Shown: positions 34,361-45,055, numbered from the stretch's first letter. The stretch is DNA of 64,000 nucleotides from Dryomyza anilis (GCA_951804985.1 OX638130.1:3190501-3254500), one strand, 5' to 3'. A program made the numbers and translations. Notes: generated from the letters alone by a model not told the origin.

Positions 34361-35619
34361 CAATGAATTGGGTTAATAATAGGAATAAATCTAAATTCTG
34401 TGTCGATTACTTCAAGTATGTAATAATTAATAAAAAACGAGTTTTAACAACACGTCACTGTTTTCAATTTTGAAAACTAAAATCCACCCAAAAGAAATCC
34501 TTCGTTCCTCACAAACGATAACGTTACTCGGCCTCGACAGTCGCCTGCATAACAAACGAAGGCAAATTGCTTGCAATTTTGCTACCCAAAAAATTAGAAA
34601 AAACCAACACACAAAAACCCCAAATCGCATGCAGCTGCACCAAAAACAGTAGCACCCGGTACAAAAGTCAACGCAAACGGCAACGGCTCAGGGAACGACT
34701 ACGGCACAGGCTCAGGCTGCATGTGGTTGTCGTTCGTCCATTTGTTGGCCTGGACGTCTTTTCCGTTTTCGTTTACGCTCAGTTGAAAATTTCTATGAAT
34801 TGTAGATGCAATCGAATGAGTCCTTTAGACGACGATGATGACGACTAGCACTACCACGAGTTCAACGTTGTGTCGTATGTCCTTTGGTTGCCCCTTTAGC
34901 CTGACCCATAGTTGGGTGACTGCGTTGCCTGATTTCGCCTGTTGGTTGGTATTGCTGGTCACTAGCTTCAAGTCAAACTAAAAAAAAAATAGTGGAACTG
35001 CATTTGTGCTCCGCTCAAAGTAAACTAAGCCGACTGCTGTCCCGACTTCTGCTCTGGCAAATATCTCAAAAAGCATTTGGCCAATCTTTCATAGTCGAGC
35101 GAAACGCAAAACGAATGAAATGAAAATCCACATAATTCAACAGAGAAGACACAGAGATACTGTGGGGCTCGAGGATTAGCATAAGAGGTGTATGGGGTGA
35201 GTATAAGATTGAAATTAGGTTTCGTTGGTTGCATAGCATGATAGATTGGCTCGCTCAGTGAGTGGGTGGTTGGGGGCATTTGAAAGGAAATAGTGTAACG
35301 CAAAGATGCAGTTTTCCGAAATAATAATAAAAACAGGAGCAAGCGTAACAGGATGTGCCTATTTTTGCATAGTTTTGAAAAAAAATTTTGCATGCAACAA
35401 ATTGGTTGAATGAAAGAGAGAACTGTAAAAAGAAAATTTCAATTAAAAAGAATAACATACTAAATTAATTAAATCAATTGGTATATTTTAGAATTACAGT
35501 AGTTTATACTGCTTCAGAAATGATAAAATGGAATTTAAGGGATTTCAATTATTACAATAATGCATTAACGCTTCATAGTCACTTTTTCTTAATTACTATA
35601 AAAATTCCTCAATGCCTTA
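34361..35619. other. Unique sequence, no gene called
   Basis: Contains CACAAAAACC-rich, AACGGCAACGGCTC and GACGACGATGATGACGAC stretches. Several 60-120 residue frames on both strands overlap one another and have no domain. Confidence 0.35.
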
Positions 35620-35905
35620 CATCATAAATATCGAAAAAAGCAGATTCTGGGAAATTGTTCTACCAGCTGTCTGGTGCGAATTTGAAAAATCGATGCCTTT
35701 AAAGAACGAAGAACGAGTGAACATAAGACCTGCTAAAAGTAGGCCATGTATTACCCTCGAACTCTTTTCATTGTAATATCTATAAAAGAGACAGACAGAA
35801 ATGAAAAATATGCGTCGCCTTTTAGATAGAAAGTTCTTGTTTTTGGGTTAAGAACTCCAATGACGATTTGGAGGCTGCTACCCCTATGTTCGCATATAGT
35901 TGGTT
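35620..35905 (-). mobile_element. CR1-like LINE fragment, badly decayed
   Basis: The minus strand encodes remnants of the same C-terminal region as 24345-24848: NIGVAASKSSLEFL near 35865-35905, a GLLLAG segment matching the HGLIPPG position near 35730, and QLVEQFPRICF matching RLWNNLPASVF near 35650. Frameshifts and stops break the frame. It lies directly upstream of the transposase relic on the other strand. Confidence 0.72.
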
Positions 35906-35917
35906 TAGACGATCATA

Positions 35918-36660
35918 AGGGCTGATCGGTTATCCGCGCATCTAAAAGAGACTGGAACAATACGTGACAGAAGAGTCACCGGAAAACCTCATAATGCTCG
36001 TTTCGACGAGAACGTGGCTGAAGATATCGCGGGTGAGCCGTCAACATCGATCAGAATACGTTCCAAGCAATTGGTCTGGAGAAAGTCTTGAAAATGTTGC
36101 CTTAGAAAGTACATACAGTTCACCAGTTACTACCTGCAGACTCTCATTCACATCTAAATTACGCTCCTGAACGTCAACGTCGTAGTGGACGATTTTCGGT
36201 CGAAATTTACCATGCGCGACGTAATCTAACAAAATTTTTCCTTGTGGGATACAGAGAATCCACGCATCATTCACTAAGAGCTATTACATCCACTAAAAGT
36301 CACTGCATGGTGCATCATTTATGTCGGAGGTGTCATCGGTCATTATGTTTTCGAGGACGACCTGAGTAACATAATTACTGTGACTAGTGGGTGATACAGA
36401 ACAATGATCAACGAGTTTTATTGGCGAAAATTGGTTAATTGGAACAGTTGGTTCCAACAAAACGGTGCAACTGCATACAAAGCTCGTGCGAAAATGGAGA
36501 TTTTGAAGTATGCGTTTCCGATAATGTCTCGTTTTAGCGATTTGTAGTGGCCGTCAAAATCGCCCGCGTTGACCCCTCCAGACGTCTTTCATTGCGATTT
36601 CTTTGAAATCATGGTTCTATCCTAACAGGCCACAGACTATATCGTCGGTGATACTGCAAA
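35918..36660 (+). pseudogene. IS630/Tc1/mariner-type transposase, broken
   Basis: An in-frame block (from about 35936) gives HLKETGTIRDRRVTGKPHNA and continues to SIRIRSKQL before a stop; this resembles the helix-turn-helix region of insect Tc1/mariner-related transposases. After frame changes, DTENPRIIH, HPLKVTAWCIIYVGGVIGHY and FEDDL match the central part of the catalytic domain, and WFQQNGATAY, then WPSKSPALTPPDVF match the QQDGA-H and WP-SPDL-P-D region that holds the later catalytic acidic residues. At the QQDGA position the Asp is Asn, so a catalytic residue is lost. At least two frameshifts and several stops are present. The transposase would bind TIRs and cut and paste DNA; this copy cannot. 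No TIRs were located. Confidence 0.85.
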
Positions 36661-37690
36661 ATCGCGTATCTACATTTTTGAATACCTGTTACAATATGAA
36701 TTTTACGGAAGAAACAAAACTATTTTCAGCCTCAATTCTGTATGTCATAACTTATAATGACATTTATCTAATTTTTTCGATCAACATATCATTAAAAACC
36801 CGATTATAACACAAAACTAGGCTGATTTTCACATGCAGTTGGGCGGTTTTGCTTGTGATGTCTTTATGTCGTCAGAATTAAAGATAACTGTTGAATGGAA
36901 AATATATTTGCTATACATATTTTATTTATAACAATCCTTTTTGGGAAAAATCATTATTCAGGTCTGGACCTGAATTGAATACATTTGATTCGGAGTGTAC
37001 TTTGGTAATTGTAAATAGTACACTACGAAATATTAATCGATAATCGATTATAATCGATAATCGAATTATCTGGCTGGGGGAGTCGCTGTACCTGTTATTT
37101 TTCTTTAAAAATATGATTGCAACATTTAATATTCTTAACTGATTCCAAAACTCTACCATTCACCTGTTCCCTTTAAAATGCTGTACGCCTCAATACCTAT
37201 TCAAAATTAATTCGATTACCGGCTGCTGTCAATAACGACAGATTGAAGTCAACTCAATTAGAAATCAATAGCGTGTGAATAATCTCTGTCTGGCTGACAA
37301 CACATCCACATACATGAACACCTCACAATCCTTTCAGAATCCACAGACATCCAGTCAGTCAGCCAACCAACCATTTACACATTTCCACCAAATATTCTCT
37401 ACATACTACTTGAACATTTCATTTGATTGCACTCAATTCATTTTGATTTCACTTCATATCATTCATTTGTGCAACGATTCCAATGCAGACAGACGATTCC
37501 AATGATTGTCATTAAGTGCTGCACTTACACACAGACAATTGCACGCATACGAAGGCAGTTCGACGCACAAGTGTTGCATTTGTTATAGGCCCCACCCACA
37601 TCATCATCGTCTTCATCATATGGTTTGGTGGAACCCCAAATATTTACCCCAATATTGTGGCATCGACAACGCATCAATTTTGAATTCGAA
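36661..37690. other. Unique sequence with a clustered TCGAT palindrome
   Basis: At 37034-37065 ATCGATAATCGATTATAATC is part of a near-palindromic cluster of four TCGAT words. The rest holds repeated CATTTCATTTGATT-like words (37380-37500) and no supported gene. Confidence 0.45.
37034..37067. promoter_or_regulatory. TCGAT/ATCGAT palindromic cluster
   Basis: Four TCGAT occurrences in 34 bases, arranged almost symmetrically around TTATAA. ATCGAT is a known core for Cut/Onecut-type homeodomains and overlaps DREF/BEAF-like cores. No nearby gene supports a specific role, so the regulatory call is tentative. Confidence 0.25.
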
Positions 37691-38190
37691 TTGTGCAAAA
37701 TATTTCAACATTTTGTGGCATTTGTCAGCTGGCAATGACAGTACACATGGTTGAGTTGAGTTATGTGCAAATATGTTGGTCGTATTTTAGAAATAACTGA
37801 GATTGTAAAAGGGGTTTTTAAAACTAAAAGAAATGAATAGTTGGTATTCTAGCATAAACTCGAGAATTATGGCTCTAACGCCTATTGAAATATTTCCTAT
37901 TGAAATATTTGAAATTGCCTTGGAAGGAACTGATCGGGAAAAAATTTGTTCCCCCAAGAATTGTCCGAGAAAGAATTTTCAATGGAAATTGTGCAAATTA
38001 TTTCAATATTTTATGGCATTTGTCAGCGGGCAATGGCAGTCCACATTGTTGAATTATGTTGAAAGGTTATATTGGTGGTATTTTTGAAATAATAGATGTT
38101 GTAAAGGGGTATTCAAAATTAAAAAAAATAAATATAAAAAGTAGGTATTCTCGCATGAACTCCAGATTTGTGGCCATACCCATTTCGCAT
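37691..38190 (+). repeat. About 195-bp segment duplicated 295 bp apart
   Basis: TTGTGCAAAATATTTCAACA at 37691 and TTGTGCAAATTATTTCAATA at 37988 begin two copies that share GGCATTTGTCAGC, GTTGTAAAAGGGGT-type sequence and GGTATTCT(A/C)GCAT(A/G)AACTC. The intervening sequence contains GAATTGTC-type words. Confidence 0.8.
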
Positions 38191-38339
38191 TGGCGAAATT
38201 TCTGGTAGAACCGAGTAATCGTCAAATTGTTTTGACACAATTCTTTTGACACAATATTGAATTGTTTTTACACAATATGAGTCTTATATCTGGGCAGAGT
38301 ATGGTGTATATATTGCCTTTCATGAGTGGTTCAAAAGGA
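38191..38339. other. Short unique spacer
   Basis: TTTTGACACAATT and TTTTTACACAATATGA words repeat briefly. No gene. Confidence 0.3.
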
Positions 38340-38960
38340 ACGGTAAATTGCCTCGAGGAATAATTCTCTAAGGCAGAATTGCCCGGGAAACATATTGTGG
38401 GAAAGAATTCCGAGAAAGAATTGTATTTTGGAAGAAATTTCTCAGAGAAAAATTCTCTTGGGAAAGAATTGCCTGGGGAAGAATAGTTCGTGAAGGAATG
38501 ATCCGGGGAAGAATTGTCATTCGAATAATTTAGTTTCTGCCCAGCGTTGTATTTTTCAATTCTACATGGTCTCAGAATGTTGGCGCAATTGGACTACTCG
38601 GCGTGACACCACCCATAAAACCTATGTTTTTAAAATTAAATAATGATGTAATTTTGATGGGGATTTTGAAGGAAATATGAAACACCTTCAATATGCTGTT
38701 CAAATGGAAAGGTAAAATTGCCCGGGGAATAATACTCCGTGGAAGAACAAAGGTTTTTTTTTGGTAAAACTTTGATGAAGAATTGTCCGAGAAGTAATTG
38801 TCTCTGGGAAGATTTGTCTTTGTAAAAAAATATATCTGAGAAGAATTGTCTCTGGGAAAAATATCGCTGAAAAGAGAAGTATGTTAGGAAAAGAATGGTT
38901 CGAAGAGGAATTATACGGGGATGAATTGCCTGTGAGAAAATTTGTTTTGGGAGGAAATTA
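38340..38960 (+). repeat. Decayed GAATTGTC array, forward orientation
   Basis: Words such as GGGAAAGAATTGCC, GAAGAATTGTCTCTGGGAA and GAGAAGTAATTGTC recur. About 150 bases at 38530-38690 are unrelated. The sequence matches the arrays at 33480 and, reversed, 30032. Confidence 0.7.
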
Positions 38961-39904
38961 TTTGTTTGTTAGTACATTTATAATTTAAATAAAAATAATC
39001 GTCCGTAGTAAAACACGGGTTCCTTCTAGTATTTTATAATATAAGAATATTTTGATATAATATTCCAGCTTAATAAATATTATTCTGAAATTTTACCCTA
39101 TTTTCTGTTAGGTATTAAATAAATTTGATTTAAAAAAATCAAAATCATCTCCAATGAAACCATAGAATGCGCAATACATTCAATTAATTTAATAGCCTCA
39201 AATCAATTCAGGCGTTCACTTGACCAAAGTCCATGCGAGGTACCACATATACGGCTACTCCTCCCATTTATTCCCCATAGATGCTTCAAAACAGCCCCAT
39301 CAACTAAAACCTATTATGTTTGTTCAATGATCAATTTAATGGGAAAACAATATTGATGGCCACATTGCAACCGCTGCTTAGGAGAAAGAGAGATATAGAG
39401 TGAGAAAGAGGTTATTCCGAAGAGCATTTCATACGAAGAACAAAAGTGTTTATACCTCTAACGGTAGGGGACAGTGTGGCCACTCAGTGCTAACATCCGA
39501 GGGCCGGAAGTGTGTGGCTATTTCCGTTTGCGAAGAGTTTTGCGGAGACGATGAAGCCAATGTCGATGTCGATGTTGGTGCTACTGATGATGAACTTTAG
39601 GTGTAAGTATCTGTAAATAGTTAAGTTTACACTTTCACTTTTCTTTGTGTTGCAGTAAGTGTGTGTGTGTGTTGTATGTGTGAAGCTGTATGTGTTTTCT
39701 TGTGGTTTATTATTCACGCCTCAATTGATTGTGTATTAAAGTTATGCAAAGTCTTTGATGTTGACCCCATGAGTATAGGCAAAACACTTTTGTGTTTTGT
39801 GCTGCAATCGGTAACACTGAATAGTGTTGCCTTTTGTTGTAAGAGTTGACTGTGAACTTTTGCCAGAAAAGAGCACTGAAAGAAACAATTGTGAATATTT
39901 CTAC
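38961..39904. other. Unique sequence; 66-residue acidic-tailed open frame not called
   Basis: The open frame 39400-39600 is basic at the start and ends in an Asp/Glu-rich stretch, with a GTAAGT donor-like site just after its stop at about 39603. There is no recognised domain and no second line of evidence. A short TG run lies at 39660-39672. Confidence 0.3.
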
Positions 39905-40011
39905 TCGATAACTGTGGAAGTTTGTGGAAAACTCTAAAATTTGACTATGAGCAACACAGTAGTGTATATGTGATGGAGATGGATTGTGGGCAATACTAAT
40001 TCTAGTCATAT

Positions 40012-40056
40012 GTAGAAGTTTATGGAAACTTCTAGAATTCAATGCAGTATATAAAG
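40012..40056 (+). promoter_or_regulatory. HSE-like triad plus TATA box, copy 1
   Basis: GAA at 40025-40027, TTC at 40030-40032 and GAA at 40035-40037 form the alternating GAAnnTTCnnGAA arrangement bound by heat-shock factor. TATATAAAG at 40048-40056 lies 10 bases downstream. A further GAA at 40015-40017 lies upstream. The same bases form a hairpin with 9-bp arms TAGAAGTTT and AAACTTCTA, so structure rather than factor binding could be what is conserved. Confidence 0.55.
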
Positions 40057-40282
40057 GCACTACAGCTGAGCAAATGCGTTAAAAAGAGCCGAAAGATCAT
40101 TCAGCGTCCTGGGGCAATAAGGGAGCAAGAGATGGAAGATCAGCGCAATAGAACTCATGAGTATGAATGATATGAATGAAGCATTACGGATTCTCCTTAA
40201 GTGTAGAAATCTGTGGAAACCTCTAGAAAATGACTTTGCGCATTACAGGAAGTGTAAAAAATGAAACGGATTCTCGTCAAAT

Positions 40283-40310
40283 GTAGAAGTTTATGGAAAC
40301 TTCTAGAATT
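40283..40310 (+). promoter_or_regulatory. HSE-like triad, copy 2, no TATA
   Basis: GAA 40296-40298, TTC 40301-40303 and GAA 40306-40308 are in perfect register. The block is followed by AATTCAATGCACAGG rather than a TATA box. Confidence 0.5.
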
Positions 40311-40353
40311 CAATGCACAGGAAGTGTAAAAGATAAAACGGATTCTCATCAAA

Positions 40354-40399
40354 TGTAGAAGTTTTTGGAAACTGCTTTAATTCAACGGAGTATATAAAG
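40354..40399 (+). promoter_or_regulatory. Degenerate HSE with intact TATA box, copy 3
   Basis: GGAAACTGCTTTAATTC has lost the TTC and second GAA, but TATATAAAG at 40391-40399 is intact and sits in the same relative place as in copy 1. Confidence 0.4.
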
Positions 40400-40620
40400 T
40401 TACTGCAGTTAACGAAACCCGTTATGAAGAGACGGAAGAATATTTAGCGCCCTGAGGCGGTAAGGGAGCAAGAGATAGAAGATCAGCGCAATAAAATACA
40501 TGAACAAGCATGTTATCACTACGGATTCTCATTAAGTGTTGATGTTTGTGGAATATGGCCATGCTGCACAGCTGAAAAAGATATGCAGATAACTTAGGAG
40601 CAATGCGGACACTCTTCAAA

Positions 40621-40662
40621 TGTAGAAGTTCATGGAAACTTCTAGAATTCATTCATATGAAG
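40621..40662 (+). promoter_or_regulatory. HSE-like triad with decayed TATA, copy 4
   Basis: GAA 40635-40637, TTC 40640-40642 and GAA 40645-40647 are perfect. The TATA position reads CATATGAAG. Confidence 0.45.
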
Positions 40663-40810
40663 ATGCCGCAACTGCGGAAATCAGTAAGAAAGAGACGGAT
40701 GATTGTTTAGCGCGCTGAAATTGAACAAGAAAGAGATAGATGATCAATGCAATAAAACACATGAGTTTAAAAAATATGGAAATAGCGTTAAGCATTACGC
40801 ACTCTCGCTA

Positions 40811-40840
40811 AATGTAGATTTTTGTGGAAACTTCCAGAAT
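40811..40840 (+). promoter_or_regulatory. HSE-like triad, copy 5, no TATA
   Basis: GAA 40827-40829, TTC 40832-40834 and GAA 40837-40839 are perfect although the hairpin arm TAGAAGTTT has decayed to TAGATTTTT. The triad persists where the hairpin does not. Confidence 0.45.
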
Positions 40841-40860
40841 CTGACTAAGTACTGCATATG

Positions 40861-41759
40861 TATGTAAAAGAGATTAAAATATTAATGCTGCTCATATTCT
40901 TACAAATATGTACCAGAATTACTCAAAAAATTTGAGATTCATATAAATGATGTATAGTTCGTAACTAGTCAGCTTTTTTTTCCTTTTTTTTATGAAGAAT
41001 ACTGCAATTAAATATTTTTTATGAAACATGTATGTTTATGAAATATTTTTACTGTGTGGTATTAAGGTTGTTCAGCTCTTTGTTACTATGTCTGTCCCTG
41101 TATCCTTATGTCCGTCTGCATGTTCTTTTGTCTGTCCCGCTGTCTGTCCCTTAAGGTCAGCCTAAACAAGTTTGTCGTCACTTTTGCCGTCATTCTCGAT
41201 GTTGCTTTTGTTGTTTTTACCACTTCTTCATATTAATATTGTTGTTGTACATCATATTATTGTTGTTGTTGTGTTTCTTCAGATAATTGTTGTTGTAATT
41301 CTCTATATTATTACTGATGTTGTTGTTATAGTATTAGAAGCCAAAAGGCATTCAAGTGCACATAAGACGATTACACATCATTTAACCGACTGGGTTGGCT
41401 TAGGTTCGATTCGATGCGATGCTGTCCTTGGCATCGTCCTCGACTGTTGCTCCTGCTGCTGATGCGGCTCCCCCCAGAGGGCTCCAAACAGCTGAATAAT
41501 TGCTGCAAGTATCCTGTTCAACATGCATATTGATTATTGTTTCAATTCAACGACAATTTAAGAAGTCTGGGAGGCACTCGGTTTTGCCTCTCGAGGTTGA
41601 ATATGAATGAGCATTCAATGGGGCCAGTCATGTGTGTTGATTTTCAAATGAGTTACTCACGAAGAAAAGTCTTCCGAAGTAAAAATTTTAAAGTCAAATT
41701 CAAGAAAAAAGAAAAGATATTTTTTTAGTAAATTCAAACAATTTTTATATGAAAATATA
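40861..41759. other. Unique and low-complexity sequence, no gene called
   Basis: GTCTGTCCC/GTCCGTCTG words repeat at 41085-41155, and TTGTTGTTGT-rich sequence spans 41205-41335. The 96-residue frame over the TTG tract is Val/Ile/Leu-rich and is a composition artefact. Confidence 0.45.
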
Positions 41760-42735
41760 GTACAAAATTAATTTTTAGTGAAAAATTGAATTATACGTAA
41801 AAAAAATTATTGTGAAAAATTTAATTTTTAGTGAAAATATTAATATTTAGTTTAAATTTTAGTAAAAAATTGAATTATTAGTGAAAATTTGAATTTTAGT
41901 GAAAAATTTTATTTTTAAGTCAAATTATTTTTAGTGTAGAATTTAATTTTTAGTGAAAAATTGAATTTTTGTAAAAATTGAATTTTTAGTACAAATTTAA
42001 ATTTATAGTGAAAACTTGAATTTTTAGTGAATTTTGAAATTTTAGTGAAAAATTGAATTTTAAGTGACATATTGAATTTTTAGTAGAAAATTGAATTTTT
42101 TAGTAAAAATTTGAATTTTTAGTTAGAATTTGAATTTTAGAAAATATTTGGATTTTTTTAGTGAAAATTGGAATTTTAGTGAAAATTTGAATTTTTAATG
42201 AAAATTTGAATTTTTAGTGAAAAATTGAATTTTTAGTGAAAAATATAATATTTAGTGAAAAATATAATTTTTAGTGAAAAATTGAATTTTTAGTGAAAAA
42301 TTGAATTTTTAGTGAAAAATTGAATTTTTAGTGAAAAATTGAATTTTTAGTGAAAAATTGAATTTTTAGTGAAAAATTGAATTTTTAGTGAAAAATTGAA
42401 TTTTTAGTGAAAAATTGAATTTTTAGTGAAAAATTGAATTTTTAGTGAAAAATTGAATTTTTAGTGAAAAATTGAATTTTTAGTGAAAAATTGAATTTTT
42501 AGTGAAAAATTGAATTTTTAGTGAAAAATTGAATTTTTAGTGAAAAATTGAATTTTTAGTGAAAAATTGAATTTTTAGTGAAAAATTAAATATTTAGTGA
42601 AAATTTGAATTTTAGTGAAAATTTGAATTTTTAATGAAAATTTGAATTTAAGGGAAAAATTGAATTTTTATTGAAAAATTGAATTTGTAATGTAAAATAG
42701 AATTTTTATTGAAAAATAAAATTTTTAGTGAATCT
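41760..42735 (+). repeat. 19-bp minisatellite array C
   Basis: About 51 copies. The edges are diverged (units of 15-20 bases, many substitutions), while 42270-42590 holds about 17 consecutive almost perfect GTGAAAAATTGAATTTTTA units. A homogeneous core with decayed margins is what repeated unequal exchange or slippage in the middle of an array would produce. Confidence 0.96.
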
Positions 42736-43777
42736 TATCACATTTTTGTAATAAAAGTAGGAATCACTTTCTTTTCACATTTTCTTCGAATTTATTGCCA
42801 ATGTTTATTCGCCCCATAATTATCCCAAAAACTAATTGAAACAGTTTTGCCTCCACAGAGTCTGCCATAATTAGTAGAGCCATAAATTGTACTCCTTCCC
42901 AAGAAAATGTTTCTATTTCAATTAACAACGCATTCGATGACTCTATTTTCACTGATAAGAATATTTTATTGCCAAACACACTTACTATGCGATATATGAG
43001 CCAAATACAAAAGTCGCATATTCTGCGCCTAAAAGACGACATTGAAATCAAACCCCCGACAATATAAAATAAACAAACACTTTATTGAGTCAAAAATTCC
43101 ATTTCGTTTAAATGAGCAACGAGATAAAGTTGACAGATAATAAAGTCCGAAATTACTACAACTGTCTGTATGTTGGTCCTTTTTAAGGACATTTTATTGT
43201 GACTCTGTGTGTGGCTTTTTAATTTGTATGTGTTGTACATCTTTGCACCACAAAACTATTCAATTGAAATATTTTTGTTTATTGCGCATTTCCGGGGGAA
43301 AACAAAGGTCCTTTAATTTACTGAACAAAGGACAACTATTGGTTTTTAAGGCACAGCAAATGTTTAGAAGGTTGGATACACTTATAGCTAATAATTTTTA
43401 AGCGTAGATTAAAAATTGTTTTATTGTTATAATTTGGAATGTGTCAAATTGTTTTAAAGTTTAGAGGTTACACAATAACCTCTGACTTTTTATCAGGGAT
43501 TTAAATTGCAAACAAAACCGATATCCATTTGGAACTTTTTTATTTTTTTTTATTGAAACTTTAACCCAAGGAAATGTTGAATTTTGAAATAATGTGAGCA
43601 TAAAAAACTTCCCATTTTCTGTTCGTACGCAAAATAAAGCAGGAATCTACCTTTAAAATTAAATTTAATAAACTGCTACTCCCGTTCCCAAAACTTTGAT
43701 TTTACGGTGTGTTTTTCAAAAATAGTTCAAAAAATGTATATTATTTTTATTTTGTGTGCTCTCAGTATCAATCCTTG
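42736..43777. other. Unique sequence, no gene called
   Basis: The 95-residue minus frame at 42764-43051 and the 64-residue plus frame at 43207-43401 have no recognised domain or splice context. Confidence 0.35.
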
Positions 43778-43819
43778 CCTAGAAAACATTTTTGGCAGGC
43801 TCTTGGCAGTTTGTGCAAT

Positions 43820-44577
43820 TTTGTTCGGTAGAATTTAAGCAGACAAAGGTGGAGTTGTTAAAAAAAAGTTGGTAAATTTTTCTATTTTTGAAAACCTTTC
43901 CATAAAATACCGCTTTTTATAAAATACCATTTATCTGTGTGTTTGCCGAAAATATCCCTGATATATTTAAGAAAAAATTACAGAAACAAGGCAGTTGAAA
44001 AACATGTTCACAATGCTTTACAACCCGCTTGCCTTTTTCATAAATATTAAATTTAAATATTGTGGAATTTTTTAAAGGAACATTTTCGAAATAATTTCCA
44101 GATTTACAAAAATGTTCTGCTTTCCCCAGACACAATTTTTGGCAGGGTCGAATCAGTCTAAAACATTTTATGGACATATTTCAAACAGACAAAGGCGGAG
44201 TTTGTTCGGTAGAATTTAGCAGACAAAGGTGGAGTTGTTAAAAAAAAGTTGGTAAATTTTTCTATTTTTGAAAACCTTTCCATAAAATACCGCTTTTTAT
44301 AAAATACCATTTATCTGTGTGTTTGCCGAAAATATCTCTGATATATTTAAGAAAAAATTACAGAAACAAGGCAGTTGAAAAACATGTTCACAATGCTTTA
44401 CAACCCGCTTGCCTTTTTCATAAATATTAAATTTAAATATTGTGGAATTTTTTAAAGGAACATTTTCGAAATAATTTCCAGATTTACAAAAATGTTCTGC
44501 TTTCCCCAGACACAATTTTTGGCAGGGTCGAATCAGTCTAAAACATTTTATGGACATATTTCAAACAGACAAAGGAG
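43820..44577 (+). repeat. 381-bp tandem duplication, recent
   Basis: The unit 43820-44200 is repeated at 44201-44577 with only a few differences (AATTTAAGC versus AATTTAGC, ATCCCTG versus ATCTCTG, and GGCGGAG versus GGAG at the end). The unit spans the right part of one MITE-family copy and the left part of another. The two identical-looking 86-residue minus frames (43917-44177, 44297-44557) are copies of one another and differ at one residue. Confidence 0.95.
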
Positions 44578-44754
44578 TTTGTATCAAAAGCTGTCTGATT
44601 TCTGCCCATTCTCCAAATACGGCGTGAATCTGCTATAAAAATTCCACAAAAGTTTACAAACTGCTATACACTACCCAAAATATTACATTTATCTGTGTGT
44701 TTGCCGGAAATATGCCTAAAATATTCCTGAAAAATGCCAGATATTTTGTCTGGG
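44505..44754 (+). mobile_element. MITE-like element (CCAGACAAAATTTTTGGCA family), copy 2
   Basis: The left end is CCCAGACACAATTTTTGGCA and the reverse complement of the right end is CCCAGACAAAATATCTGGCA, giving 20-bp TIRs with three mismatches around a 250-bp body. It matches 15057-15300. A partial copy begins at about 43778 (GCCTAGAAAACATTTTTGGC). No transposase frame. Confidence 0.8.
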
Positions 44755-45055
44755 CTTGAAACAAACACTTTTGAGGAATGAGTAGAAAAGAGGCAGTATT
44801 TAATATCAATTCTGCTCTTTTCTACTGAAAATCTTGTCGATAGAAAATGTCTGTTATTATTCAGGATTATTTCGGGAATATTGCCATAAATTAAATATTT
44901 TGAAAAGTGAATAATTTAAATGTATATAAACTGGACATGTGTGTAAACTTTCTAAACCCTGCCTAAAATTAAGTTTAGAAAATGAATGAAACCGAATTTG
45001 AGAAGGTTAGATCACATGGGAAATTTTAAAGTAGTTGTTAGGCTTATCAAAATTG
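44755..45055. other. Unique sequence
   Basis: No feature supported in this 300-base stretch. Confidence 0.3.

Larger units (their letters stand above)
39905..40860 (+). repeat. Tandem heat-shock-element/TATA repeat cluster
   Basis: Seven related copies of a TGTAGAAGTTTATGGAAACT-type block lie within 950 bp, at about 39912, 40012, 40202, 40283, 40354, 40621 and 40811. Two are followed by TATATAAAG (40048-40056 and 40391-40399) and a third by the diverged CATATGAAG (40654-40662). Downstream of each TATA position the copies share GGGAGCAAGAGATGGAAGATCAGCGCAATA-like sequence, so the larger unit is about 260-340 bp. No open frame follows the boxes. The cluster could be repeated heat-shock promoters of non-coding RNAs, tandem LTR fragments, or a decayed satellite. 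Confidence 0.8.

Noticed and set aside
41172..41462. 96-residue Val/Ile/Leu-rich frame
   Set aside because: It translates a TTG microsatellite-like tract; composition artefact.
43917..44557. Two near-identical 86-residue proteins
   Set aside because: They are copies created by the 381-bp tandem duplication of MITE-related sequence. There is no domain, and the frame is not conserved in the related element at 15057.
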